Assembly (NCBI RefSeq): GCF_001659685.2
Contig: NZ_LXYE02000024.1
Span: forward strand, 1 to 64,000
From: Labilibacter marinus
Lineage (GTDB): Bacteria > Bacteroidota > Bacteroidia > Bacteroidales > Marinilabiliaceae
Reading direction: 5' to 3'
Length of the DNA: 64,000 bases
A program made the translations under genes and the position numbers. Every line of letters starts with the position of its first letter. Within the stretch, counting starts at the first letter, position 1. Below the pieces are notes generated by a model. The model searched no databases, was not told where the DNA came from, and saw only the letters and a list, made by a program, of their open reading frames with translations. Positions 56,619 through 64,000 of the stretch are shown here, piece by piece.

Positions 56619-59600
56619 TTACTCCGAAGAGTTTTTTGATTGTAGGTATTTAGAAGGGGTAACACCATAATAACCCTTAAAGTGCTTGGTAAAATACCTT
56701 GGACCGTTATAGCCTACTTCATATGAAATCTCCGATATGGTCATTTGACTTTCTTCAATTAATTGAGTAGCTCTTTTTAAGCGCATTATTTTAATGAAAT
56801 CAGCTGGAGTTTTACCAGTTATAGCCATTAGTTTTGTATATAGATGAGCGCGACTGACTCCTAGTAATTGCCCCATTTTTTCAATAGAAAAATCACTGTT
56901 ACTTAGGTTCTCTTCCATAATGTCAAGTGCTTTCTGAAGGAATTTTTCGTCTAAAGAAGTAACACATATTTCAGATGGGGTAATTGGGTCAGAAGAGACA
57001 AATTTACGCTGTAAACTTTTACGGTACTTGATGATATTCTGTATTTTAACTTCTAATATTTCAAAACTAAATGGTTTAGTAATATAATCATCCGCCCCCA
57101 CTTTTAAGCCTTCTAGCTTTTGCTCGTTGGTAGTTCTTGCGGTTAATAATATTATAGGAATATGCGCATATTTACTATTCTGTTTTAATTTTGAACATAG
57201 CTCAATACCTCCCACCATAGGCATCATGACATCGCTAACTACTAAATCAATATGGGTCGATTCTACTATACTCAACGCTTGTTCACCGTGACTGGCTTCA
57301 AGGGTATTATATTTACTTTTTAAGTTTTCAAGTAAATAAAACCTTAAATCGTCATTGTCTTCAACAATCAATATATTAGGCTTGCTATTTTGTTGCTTAT
57401 CTTCTACCGATATCTTAGGTAGACTAAATGTAGTAGATTCTACTTTGGTGTTTATTGTTTCTTGGTTAATTACAATAGGTATGCTAACTAAAAAGCAACT
57501 TCCTTTGCCGATGGTACTGTTAACCTCAATGGTGCCTTTGTGTAGGTTCACATACTCTTTTGTAAGTGCCAGCCCTATGCCACTACCACTGTGCTGGGTA
57601 ACTTCGCCATTCTCGTTTTGAAAAAATCTTTCGAATATTTGGTTCTGTTTATCCTCCGCAATACCAATTCCACTATCTTTTACCTGTAAAATAAGGTTCT
57701 TAGTTTGGTTTGTTTTATTGATACTAATTTCAACGCTAATTGTACCGTGTTCCGGAGTAAATTTAAAAGCATTTGAGAGTAGATTAAAGATTACCTTTTC
57801 GAGCTTATCGTGATCAAAATGGCATTGTAGCGACTCTATTTCTGACTTAAAAATGAGAGCTATATTTTTTTCCTGAGAGTAATAGTTGAACGTTTCTGTT
57901 TTATCCTTAAAAAAGTAAACTATATCGCCTATAGAAGTATTAATAGTTAACTTATTTACCTCCATTTTTCGAAAATCTAATAACTGATTAACTAAGGAAA
58001 GTAAACGGTTCGCATTCCGCTCCACCAACTTTAACTGATTTTGCTGATTTATATTTGAAGTATTTTTAATAATCCCTTTTAAAGGAGAAAGTATTAAGGT
58101 AAGCGGGGTTCTAAATTCATGACTAATATTGGTAAAGAATTTTATTTTCAGTTGATTTAATTCCTCTTGACGACGAAGCTCCTTTTTTTCATTTTCTCTA
58201 TGATGTAACAGTCTTTCTCGCCCTAACACAATTTTTCTTAACACTAATAAGGTGATTAAAAATATGAGTATATAGAATATAATGGCCCATTGTGTTGCCC
58301 ATAATGGGGGTAGAATATTTATCACTAATGAAGCTTCCTTTTTGCTCCAATTTTTTCCGTCTTCAGATACTCTTACTTTAAACTTATAAGTGCCATGATT
58401 TAAGTTTGTAAACGTAGCTTTCCTACTGATTGGGTCGGCGTCAAACCAAGTGTTATTGAAGCCATCCAGACGGTATTGGTACATTAATTTTTCAGGATGA
58501 AAGAAATCTAATGCAGTAAAAGATATAGAAAAGAAGTTCTCGTCATGTTTTAAGTTTAACTCCTTTAATTCGGAGATGGTTTTATTCAAAATTTCTCTTC
58601 CGTTGACTTCATCACCGGGCTCAATTAGCTTATTAAAAAGTTCAAATTTTAATAGGCAGAGGTTTTTAGGAATACTAAGGTTTGCAATGGCTTGCGGATG
58701 AAAAGAACTAAAGCCATTTGTATGGCCAAATAATAAATCTCCATCTTTTGTTTTAAAAGATGCTCTTTCATTAAAGCTACCATACTGTAGGCCATCCGAT
58801 TCATTATAGTTATGAATATCAAAATTAAAGTTCCATACATCCAATACGTTATTAATTTTAATGTTTGATAAACCTTTAGGCGTGCTTACCCATAAGTTGC
58901 TTTGCTCATCTTCTTCTATACTTAATATAGTATTGTCAGGTAATCCTTCAGGTCTTCTAAAACACCGATATGTTTTTGTTTTGTTATCATATAGGTTAAG
59001 ACCATCACTCGTACCTACCCAGCACCAACCTCTAGAATCGCATTTTACAACCAAGATTTTGTTATTACTAATTGTTTTTGCTTGGTTGGGTATGTTTAAA
59101 TGCTTGGTGAATTGTTGAGTTTTCCAATTTAAAATATAAACGCCATATATTGTTCCAAACCAGATATTTCCTTCCTTATCTTCTTCAATCGAATAAATGA
59201 AATCACTTCCAATGGACTGATTAATATTTACATTGTAATGCTTAAAGTTATTCGTGGAAGAATTCCATAAATCAACACCTCCTCCTAAAGTTCCTACCCA
59301 TATATTATTTCTTGAATCTTCAAATATTTGCCAAATCCTATCGTTAGAAATGCTATGTGAATTATTAAGTTCGTGTTTGTAATGATTGATAGCATTACCA
59401 TCAATCATTTTTAAACCATTTAAGTATGTGCCAATCCATAATCTGTTATTGGAATCATACAATAGACTTAAAATGACATCAGTATTTGAATCAGCAGAGG
59501 GAGGTATTTTATGCTGAATGTCGTTAAAGTGGTTTGTGTTAGGGTTATAAGTGATTAAGCCATCTCCGTTTGTTCCAATATAAATTTCTCCTTTATCGTT

Positions 59601-60737
59601 TTCAGCAAAACAGTTGATGTCATTATATGGCAAGCTTTTAGGCTGAAATGGGTTGTTCGTATAATTAGTAAACTTAAAGTAATCAGGATGATGATATGCT
59701 ATTCCGTTTTTATAAGTTCCAACCCAGATAATATCTGTATTGTCACAATAAAGGGTTGTTATACTATTGTCTGGCAGCGAATTGGCATTTCCTTTTTCAT
59801 TTACAAGCGAATGAATTGAGCTTTCTGCTTTGTTTATTATATTGATACCACCATGATCTAAGCCAACATAAATAAGGTTATTTTTATCTTGTACAATTGA
59901 TTTAATCACATTGTTGTTAATGCGATAATTGATGGAGGAATTGGTATAATACTTGATGCTTTTTAGCTTGGTTGAATACCGTTTTAATCCTAACCCTTTA
60001 CTTTCTACATACACCCAGACATCATCATCATTATCAACAAATATTCTAAAATTTTCATTTTTATCAATTTCATTTTCAAATACAGCAACTCGCTCTTCTA
60101 CCTTAAATGATTTACCATTTAGTTTCTCTATAATTCCTTGCTGATTGACCACCCAAAAATCCCCCTTTGAATCTTCTGCGACAGAGCATATATTATTTGA
60201 AGATATACTAGTCTTTTTGTTGGGGTCTTTTTTTAAATAAGTAACCGAATCAGCAGTGAAGTTATAGATGTATATGCCAAAAAAATCGTTAGTAACCCAA
60301 ATTCTTCCCTTACTATCTTTACTTATATCCGAAATGTAATTTCTAGGTATAGGTATGTTTTTTTTCATTAGCGGGCGATCTACTTCAAATAACTCTTTGG
60401 TAGGATTATAAAAACACAAATTACTATTTCGTGAAAGCACCCATAAATAGTTTTCTTCATCTTCTAACACTTTTAAAACAAAATTGTCGCTTAATGATTC
60501 TGGATTTTCAGGTTCGTGTTTATAAACTTTAAAATCGTAGCCATCAAACCTGTTTAAGCCAGACATAGTGCCAATCCATAAAAAACCTTTATGATCCTTA
60601 CATATGGAATGAACCTGATTATTGGATAGTCCTTGACTATAATCAAGGTGGCGAAATTTTATTTCTGAAGGAGAACTGTATAGGTTTAAAGAGATAAAAA
60701 GGAGAAATAGATACAAATTTGAAAGTATATATTTCAT
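56619..60737 (-). CDS. Hybrid two-component system regulator (HTCS) of PUL 2
   Basis: A hybrid sensor/regulator of 1372 residues from the start I prefer. Met at 60737 begins a clean signal peptide; an upstream Met at 60758 adds seven residues. Order: signal peptide, about fourteen propeller repeats (W-I-G-T, W-V-G-T motifs), Y_Y_Y domain (about 730-800), membrane helix (about 815-838), HisKA with His873 in S-H-E-F-R-T-P-L-T, HATPase_c, receiver with Asp1169 in V-S-D-V-M-M-P, and a C-terminal AraC-type DNA-binding domain. It converges on the GH3 gene, so the natural target is PUL 2, but the locus has two HTCS proteins and the pairing is inferred. It is well diverged from the PUL 1 regulator. 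Confidence 0.95.
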   Translation of the reverse strand: MKYILSNLYLFLLFISLNLYSSPSEIKFRHLDYSQGLSNNQVHSICKDHKGFLWIGTMSGLNRFDGYDFKVYKHEPENPESLSDNFVLKVLEDEENYLWVLSRNSNLCFYNPTKELFEVDRPLMKKNIPIPRNYISDISKDSKGRIWVTNDFFGIYIYNFTADSVTYLKKDPNKKTSISSNNICSVAEDSKGDFWVVNQQGIIEKLNGKSFKVEERVAVFENEIDKNENFRIFVDNDDDVWVYVESKGLGLKRYSTKLKSIKYYTNSSINYRINNNVIKSIVQDKNNLIYVGLDHGGINIINKAESSIHSLVNEKGNANSLPDNSITTLYCDNTDIIWVGTYKNGIAYHHPDYFKFTNYTNNPFQPKSLPYNDINCFAENDKGEIYIGTNGDGLITYNPNTNHFNDIQHKIPPSADSNTDVILSLLYDSNNRLWIGTYLNGLKMIDGNAINHYKHELNNSHSISNDRIWQIFEDSRNNIWVGTLGGGVDLWNSSTNNFKHYNVNINQSIGSDFIYSIEEDKEGNIWFGTIYGVYILNWKTQQFTKHLNIPNQAKTISNNKILVVKCDSRGWCWVGTSDGLNLYDNKTKTYRCFRRPEGLPDNTILSIEEDEQSNLWVSTPKGLSNIKINNVLDVWNFNFDIHNYNESDGLQYGSFNERASFKTKDGDLLFGHTNGFSSFHPQAIANLSIPKNLCLLKFELFNKLIEPGDEVNGREILNKTISELKELNLKHDENFFSISFTALDFFHPEKLMYQYRLDGFNNTWFDADPISRKATFTNLNHGTYKFKVRVSEDGKNWSKKEASLVINILPPLWATQWAIIFYILIFLITLLVLRKIVLGRERLLHHRENEKKELRRQEELNQLKIKFFTNISHEFRTPLTLILSPLKGIIKNTSNINQQNQLKLVERNANRLLSLVNQLLDFRKMEVNKLTINTSIGDIVYFFKDKTETFNYYSQEKNIALIFKSEIESLQCHFDHDKLEKVIFNLLSNAFKFTPEHGTISVEISINKTNQTKNLILQVKDSGIGIAEDKQNQIFERFFQNENGEVTQHSGSGIGLALTKEYVNLHKGTIEVNSTIGKGSCFLVSIPIVINQETINTKVESTTFSLPKISVEDKQQNSKPNILIVEDNDDLRFYLLENLKSKYNTLEASHGEQALSIVESTHIDLVVSDVMMPMVGGIELCSKLKQNSKYAHIPIILLTARTTNEQKLEGLKVGADDYITKPFSFEILEVKIQNIIKYRKSLQRKFVSSDPITPSEICVTSLDEKFLQKALDIMEENLSNSDFSIEKMGQLLGVSRAHLYTKLMAITGKTPADFIKIMRLKRATQLIEESQMTISEISYEVGYNGPRYFTKHFKGYYGVTPSKYLQSKNSSE

Positions 60738-61006
60738 ATTATGAAGCAATAATTGCATAAAGTTTCATTTGTTGAAATTAGTAACCAAAATGATCATCGA
60801 AGATACCAATAAATAGTTTTTAGCACATCTTGTTTGTACAAAAGAGTATACTTTTTCAAACAAATTAGTAGATGCTAGTACTAGGCATGTGTATAATATT
60901 AGCTAGACTTTACCAATGATATCATATTATGTATATGCCTGTATATATAAATATAGCGCTTCATATGTTTTTGTATTTATTGAAGCTGAGAATGGTTTAT
61001 TAGAGA

Positions 61007-61882
61007 TCATTTTTTGACCGTCGATCTCAATTCTGAAGGATTTTGCCCTACTTTTTTCTTAAACAGACGACTAAAATAATGAATGCTTTGAAATCCTAAT
61101 TCGTAACTAATTTCTTTGAGGTGTTTATCTGTTGTAAGAATAAGTGCCTTCGCTCGCAAAAGTTTTAATTCGAGATGATATTGATGAGGTGATATACCAG
61201 TATATTTTTTAAACATCTTACGAAAATAGGAATAGGCTATGCAATTATCTTCCGCCAATTTTTGTAAGTCAACTTCGCCTTCAATATTCTCACGTATGTG
61301 AAACCTAGCTTCTTGAATAAGTTTTTCAATCGGTTTACCTGAGAAATTACGTTGCTTTTGCCAAGCTACAATATAACCAAGTAGTTTAATCACCAGTCCT
61401 GAAGCGATATGTTGATTGCCTGGATCTTCGTTTTGAACTAACTCAAAGATTTTATAATAGCTATCTATGAAGTCTTCCCTCACGCCACAATGTATAATTG
61501 ACTGTCCGAGCAATACCTGATTTTTTTGTAGAAAGTGATCAGCTAACATACCATCAAAACCAATATAATGCTCCACCCAGCCTGTTCCTTTATTAGGTCT
61601 GTATCTGTGCCATTCTCCTTTGCGTATAATCATTAAAGAGCCTGGTTTTACAGCGAATTTGCCACGTTTATTTTCAAGAATTCCATTACCTTCTGTAATG
61701 AAATTTATTTGATACTCATCTAAAATACGTCCATTGTTCCATGTAAAATAGTAGCCGCTAGGGTGTTCGGTTGGTGGGTAGGTTATGGCTTTGGGGATAA
61801 TGGATTTGCCGGCGGCATTTACATACAGTCCCCAATCTTTATCTTCATTACTAGCAGTTACATATTTGAAAAAATCTTTCAT
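61007..61882 (-). CDS. AraC-family transcriptional regulator of rhamnose genes
   Basis: A regulator of about 291 residues from Met at 61882. The longer frame from 61930 would prefix 16 residues with no domain. The N-terminal half (about 15-135) is a cupin-type AraC ligand-binding domain; residues about 190-290 form the two helix-turn-helix AraC domain with the signature G-I-S-P-H-Q-Y-H ... A-K-A-L-I-L ... I-S-Y-E-L-G-F-Q-S-I-H-Y-F-S-R-L-F-K-K. It diverges from rhaT-rhaA, which matches the role of RhaR, the AraC-type activator of rhamnose genes described in Bacteroides thetaiotaomicron. The assignment rests on that position as much as on sequence. Confidence 0.85.
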   Translation of the reverse strand: MKDFFKYVTASNEDKDWGLYVNAAGKSIIPKAITYPPTEHPSGYYFTWNNGRILDEYQINFITEGNGILENKRGKFAVKPGSLMIIRKGEWHRYRPNKGTGWVEHYIGFDGMLADHFLQKNQVLLGQSIIHCGVREDFIDSYYKIFELVQNEDPGNQHIASGLVIKLLGYIVAWQKQRNFSGKPIEKLIQEARFHIRENIEGEVDLQKLAEDNCIAYSYFRKMFKKYTGISPHQYHLELKLLRAKALILTTDKHLKEISYELGFQSIHYFSRLFKKKVGQNPSELRSTVKK

Positions 61883-61921
61883 GTTAGTCCAAAAAGTGCA
61901 AATCAAACCCCATTTTGTGCA

Positions 61922-61952
61922 TTGATGCAACTTGTTATTACAAGTAAGTTTG
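61922..61952 (+). promoter_or_regulatory. Promoter and operator candidate for rhaT-rhaA
   Basis: TTG (61922-61924), a 20-base gap and TAAGTTTG (61945-61952) match the Bacteroidetes -33/-7 pattern. The spacer contains the inverted repeat ACTTG-N6-CAAGT (61930-61945), and a 10-base direct repeat CTAATAAATC lies downstream at 61986-61995 and 61998-62007. Either could be a regulator site. Confidence 0.5.
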
Positions 61953-62017
61953 TAAGGTAAAATAAGTGTAAAAATAACAATGATGCTAATAAATCATCTA
62001 ATAAATCTATAATATAT

Positions 62018-63046
62018 ATGAATGCAATGAGTGCAATTGGCATGATAGCCATCGGTAGTTTAGGAGCTGCAAGTTTTTACGTTCCTTTCAAAAAAGTAAA
62101 GGATTGGGCTTGGGAATCGTATTGGATTGTGCAAGGAGTAGCGGCATGGTTATTAGCACCATGGTTATTCGCTTTTTTTACTGTGCCTGATGGTAGTTTA
62201 TTTACCATTATTGCTGAGGCGCCAGAATCATCTAAGTGGTTATCTGCATTTTTTGGAGTATTATGGGGTGTAGGTGGTTTAACCTTTGGATTAAGTATTC
62301 GCTACCTAGGTATAGCCATGGGACAAAGTATTGCACTAGGTTTTTGTGCGGCCTTTGGAACTCTAATACCACCTATTGTAGCAGGAGAAAACCTTTTTAG
62401 TTCTACTGTAGGTATTTTAATGGTTGTAGGCGTTTCTGTATGTATTGCAGGTATTGCATTGATTGGATATGCAGGAGCCCTTAAAAATCAAGGCTTAAGT
62501 GAAGAAGAACGTAAGGAGGCAATTAAAGAATTTGCCCTTAAGAAAGGACTAATTATTGCATTTTTAGCTGGTTTAATGAGTGCTGCTTTTAGTTATGGTT
62601 TTGAAGTAGGAAAACCAATTGATGCGGTAGCGCTTAAGCATGGTATTAATCCATTATACCAAAGTAATCCAACTTTAATTTTTATTCTAGGTGGAGGATT
62701 TATTACCAACTTAGTTTATTGTGTTTACTTAAATATTAAAAATAAGACCTATAAAGATTATACTACCTCTTCACCTTCTATATTTCTTAATAACGTCTTT
62801 TTTACCTTTTTAGCAGGGTTTCTATGGTTTTTGCAATTTCATTTTTATGGAATGGGAAAAAGTCAGTTGCCTGCTGATATTGCACCTTTTGCATGGAGTA
62901 TTTTAATGGCATTGAATATTGCTATTGGAAATATATGGGGTATCGCTTTGGGCGAATGGAAAGGTGTTAGCAAAAAAACAATGGTGTTTTTAGTAGTAGG
63001 AATTGTAGTGCTTATACTATCCACTTTTGTGGTGAATTTAGGATAA
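62018..63046 (+). CDS. rhaT: L-rhamnose/proton symporter RhaT
   Basis: A 342-residue inner-membrane transporter of the RhaT family (DMT superfamily), importing L-rhamnose with protons. About ten hydrophobic helices are visible, with the family marks K-K-V-K-x-W-x-W-E-S-Y-W near 26-37, A-x-G-Q-S-I-A-L-G near 104-112, and the C-terminal W-G-I-A-L-G-E-W-K-G segment near 306-315. The loop between helices five and six (about 150-180) is charged. Rhamnose isomerase follows after 91 bases, confirming the pathway. The start at Met1 is supported by an upstream divergent promoter region; Met4 is also possible. Confidence 0.94.
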   Translation: MNAMSAIGMIAIGSLGAASFYVPFKKVKDWAWESYWIVQGVAAWLLAPWLFAFFTVPDGSLFTIIAEAPESSKWLSAFFGVLWGVGGLTFGLSIRYLGIAMGQSIALGFCAAFGTLIPPIVAGENLFSSTVGILMVVGVSVCIAGIALIGYAGALKNQGLSEEERKEAIKEFALKKGLIIAFLAGLMSAAFSYGFEVGKPIDAVALKHGINPLYQSNPTLIFILGGGFITNLVYCVYLNIKNKTYKDYTTSSPSIFLNNVFFTFLAGFLWFLQFHFYGMGKSQLPADIAPFAWSILMALNIAIGNIWGIALGEWKGVSKKTMVFLVVGIVVLILSTFVVNLG

Positions 63047-63137
63047 GGTTAAAATAATCTTTGAGTGAGTAATTCGACTGCTTTTGCAGTGATAGAAATA
63101 GTTAAAATTAGTTTTTAGAGATAAAGTTTTATCAATT

Positions 63138-64000
63138 ATGGCAAGTAAAGAAATGATTACAAAGGCCTATGAATTGGCCAAAGAGCAGTATGCTGCACTA
63201 GGAGTAGATACAGAAGCAGTATTAAAAAAAATTAACGAAATTAAGATAAGTCTTCATTGTTGGCAAACAGATGATGTATCGGGTACTGAAAACCCTGACG
63301 GACAACTTTCTGGTGGTATTCAAGCTACAGGTAATTATCCTGGAAAAGCGCGTAATGCAGCGGAGATTATGGCTGACTTAGAGAAAGTAATGTCAATGTT
63401 ACCAGGTAAGCAACGTGTTAATGTACATGCTTTATATGGTGATTTCTCTGAAGGTATGGCTGATCGTGATGAAATTAGCATTAAGCAGTTTCAAGGTTGG
63501 ATTGATTGGTGTAAGGAACAAGGTATTGGTATGGACTTCAATGGTTCATTTTTCTCTCACCCAAAAGCGGATAGCGGATTCACTTTATCTTCTAAAGACG
63601 AAGAAATTCGTAAATTCTGGGTAGAGCACTTGAAACGCTCTCGTGAGATTGCTGCTGAAGTAGGTAAGCAGTTAGGTACTCCTTGTGTATTGAATACTTG
63701 GATTCCTGATGGATCAAAAGACACACCTATCGATCGTAACGGAATGCGTGCTCAGTTAACTAAGTCTTTAGACGAAGGTTTAGCGCAAGATTTTCCAAAA
63801 GAGCACATGAAAGATGCTGTTGAAAGTAAAGTATTTGGTATCGGTGCTGAGTCTATGACTGTAGGTTCTCACGATTACTACTTAGGATATGCAATCAAGA
63901 ACAACAAAATGATCTGTTTGGATAATGGTCACTTCCATCCAACAGAGGTGGTAGGAGATAAGATTTCTTCTTGTCTTCAGTTTGTTGATGAAGTATTATT
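63138..64000 (+). CDS. rhaA: L-rhamnose isomerase (5' part, cut by window end)
   Basis: The first 287 codons of RhaA, which isomerises L-rhamnose to L-rhamnulose in the cytoplasm using Mn2+ or another divalent metal. The frame starts M-A-S-K-E-M-I and stays open to the window edge. Family marks read from the DNA include C-W-Q-T-D-D-V-S-G near residue 36-44, G-x-x-Q-A-T-G-N-Y-P-G, M-D-F-N-G-S-F-F-S-H-P, W-I-P-D-G-S-K-D, and the metal-site segment L-D-N-G-H-F-H-P-T-E near 268-277. About 130 more residues are expected. rhaB/rhaK and rhaD-type genes would be expected beyond the edge. Confidence 0.96.
   Translation, partial: MASKEMITKAYELAKEQYAALGVDTEAVLKKINEIKISLHCWQTDDVSGTENPDGQLSGGIQATGNYPGKARNAAEIMADLEKVMSMLPGKQRVNVHALYGDFSEGMADRDEISIKQFQGWIDWCKEQGIGMDFNGSFFSHPKADSGFTLSSKDEEIRKFWVEHLKRSREIAAEVGKQLGTPCVLNTWIPDGSKDTPIDRNGMRAQLTKSLDEGLAQDFPKEHMKDAVESKVFGIGAESMTVGSHDYYLGYAIKNNKMICLDNGHFHPTEVVGDKISSCLQFVDEVL

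Overview
This is a low-GC chromosomal stretch from a member of the Bacteroidota. The evidence is paired SusC/SusD genes, hybrid two-component regulators that join a periplasmic sensor to an AraC-type output domain, many Bacteroidetes-type lipoprotein signals, almost no Shine-Dalgarno sites, and several -7 promoter elements of the Bacteroidetes form TAnnTTTG. The mix of polysaccharide-utilisation genes, hybrid regulators and a rhamnose locus would suit a marine or sediment member of the Bacteroidales/Marinilabiliales. That placement is inference only; no rRNA gene is present.

The first half (about 0-30 kb) is mostly conserved core genome in short transcription units, many closed by clear hairpin terminators. 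It holds a sensor kinase with a YfiR-like periplasmic domain convergent with a TonB-dependent receptor, then pnp, a prolyl oligopeptidase, a deoxynucleoside kinase, a highly expressed-looking OmpA-like/TPR lipoprotein, cysE, a DUF427 protein, a SpoU-type RNA methyltransferase, sucC (no sucD beside it) and a sugar-nucleotide epimerase. After these come lepA, two tandem YitT paralogues, an M23 peptidase with an altered metal motif, a POTRA/beta-barrel outer-membrane protein, a potassium channel, a small secreted protein, an HU-like DNA-binding protein followed by an unusual array of small hairpins, leuS and tRNA-Arg(CCG).

The second half (about 31-61 kb) is carbohydrate-utilisation territory. 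PUL 1 has a hybrid two-component regulator diverging from a GH88 unsaturated-uronyl hydrolase, SusC, SusD and a GH2 enzyme. PUL 2 has SusC, SusD, a TIG-domain surface glycan-binding protein, a GH5 endoglucanase and two GH3 beta-glucosidases, and a second hybrid regulator converges on its end. PUL 2 fits a beta-glucan. PUL 1 fits oligosaccharides capped by an unsaturated uronic acid, the products of a polysaccharide lyase that is not in the window. In both PULs a strong hairpin without a long T-run sits between the binding/transport genes and the following hydrolase genes.

The right edge (61-64 kb) is a rhamnose locus: an AraC-family regulator diverges from rhaT (rhamnose-proton symporter) and rhaA (rhamnose isomerase, cut by the window end). 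Together with GH88 and beta-glucosidases this raises, but does not prove, a target glycan containing glucose, glucuronic acid and rhamnose.

I did not find a clearly new defence or mobile system. The items most worth checking are the hairpin array after the HU-like gene, the paired intercistronic hairpins in the two PULs, the 21-residue lipoprotein-like micro-ORF overlapping GH88, the YfiR-kinase/TonB-receptor pair, and the Asp-for-His change in the M23 peptidase.
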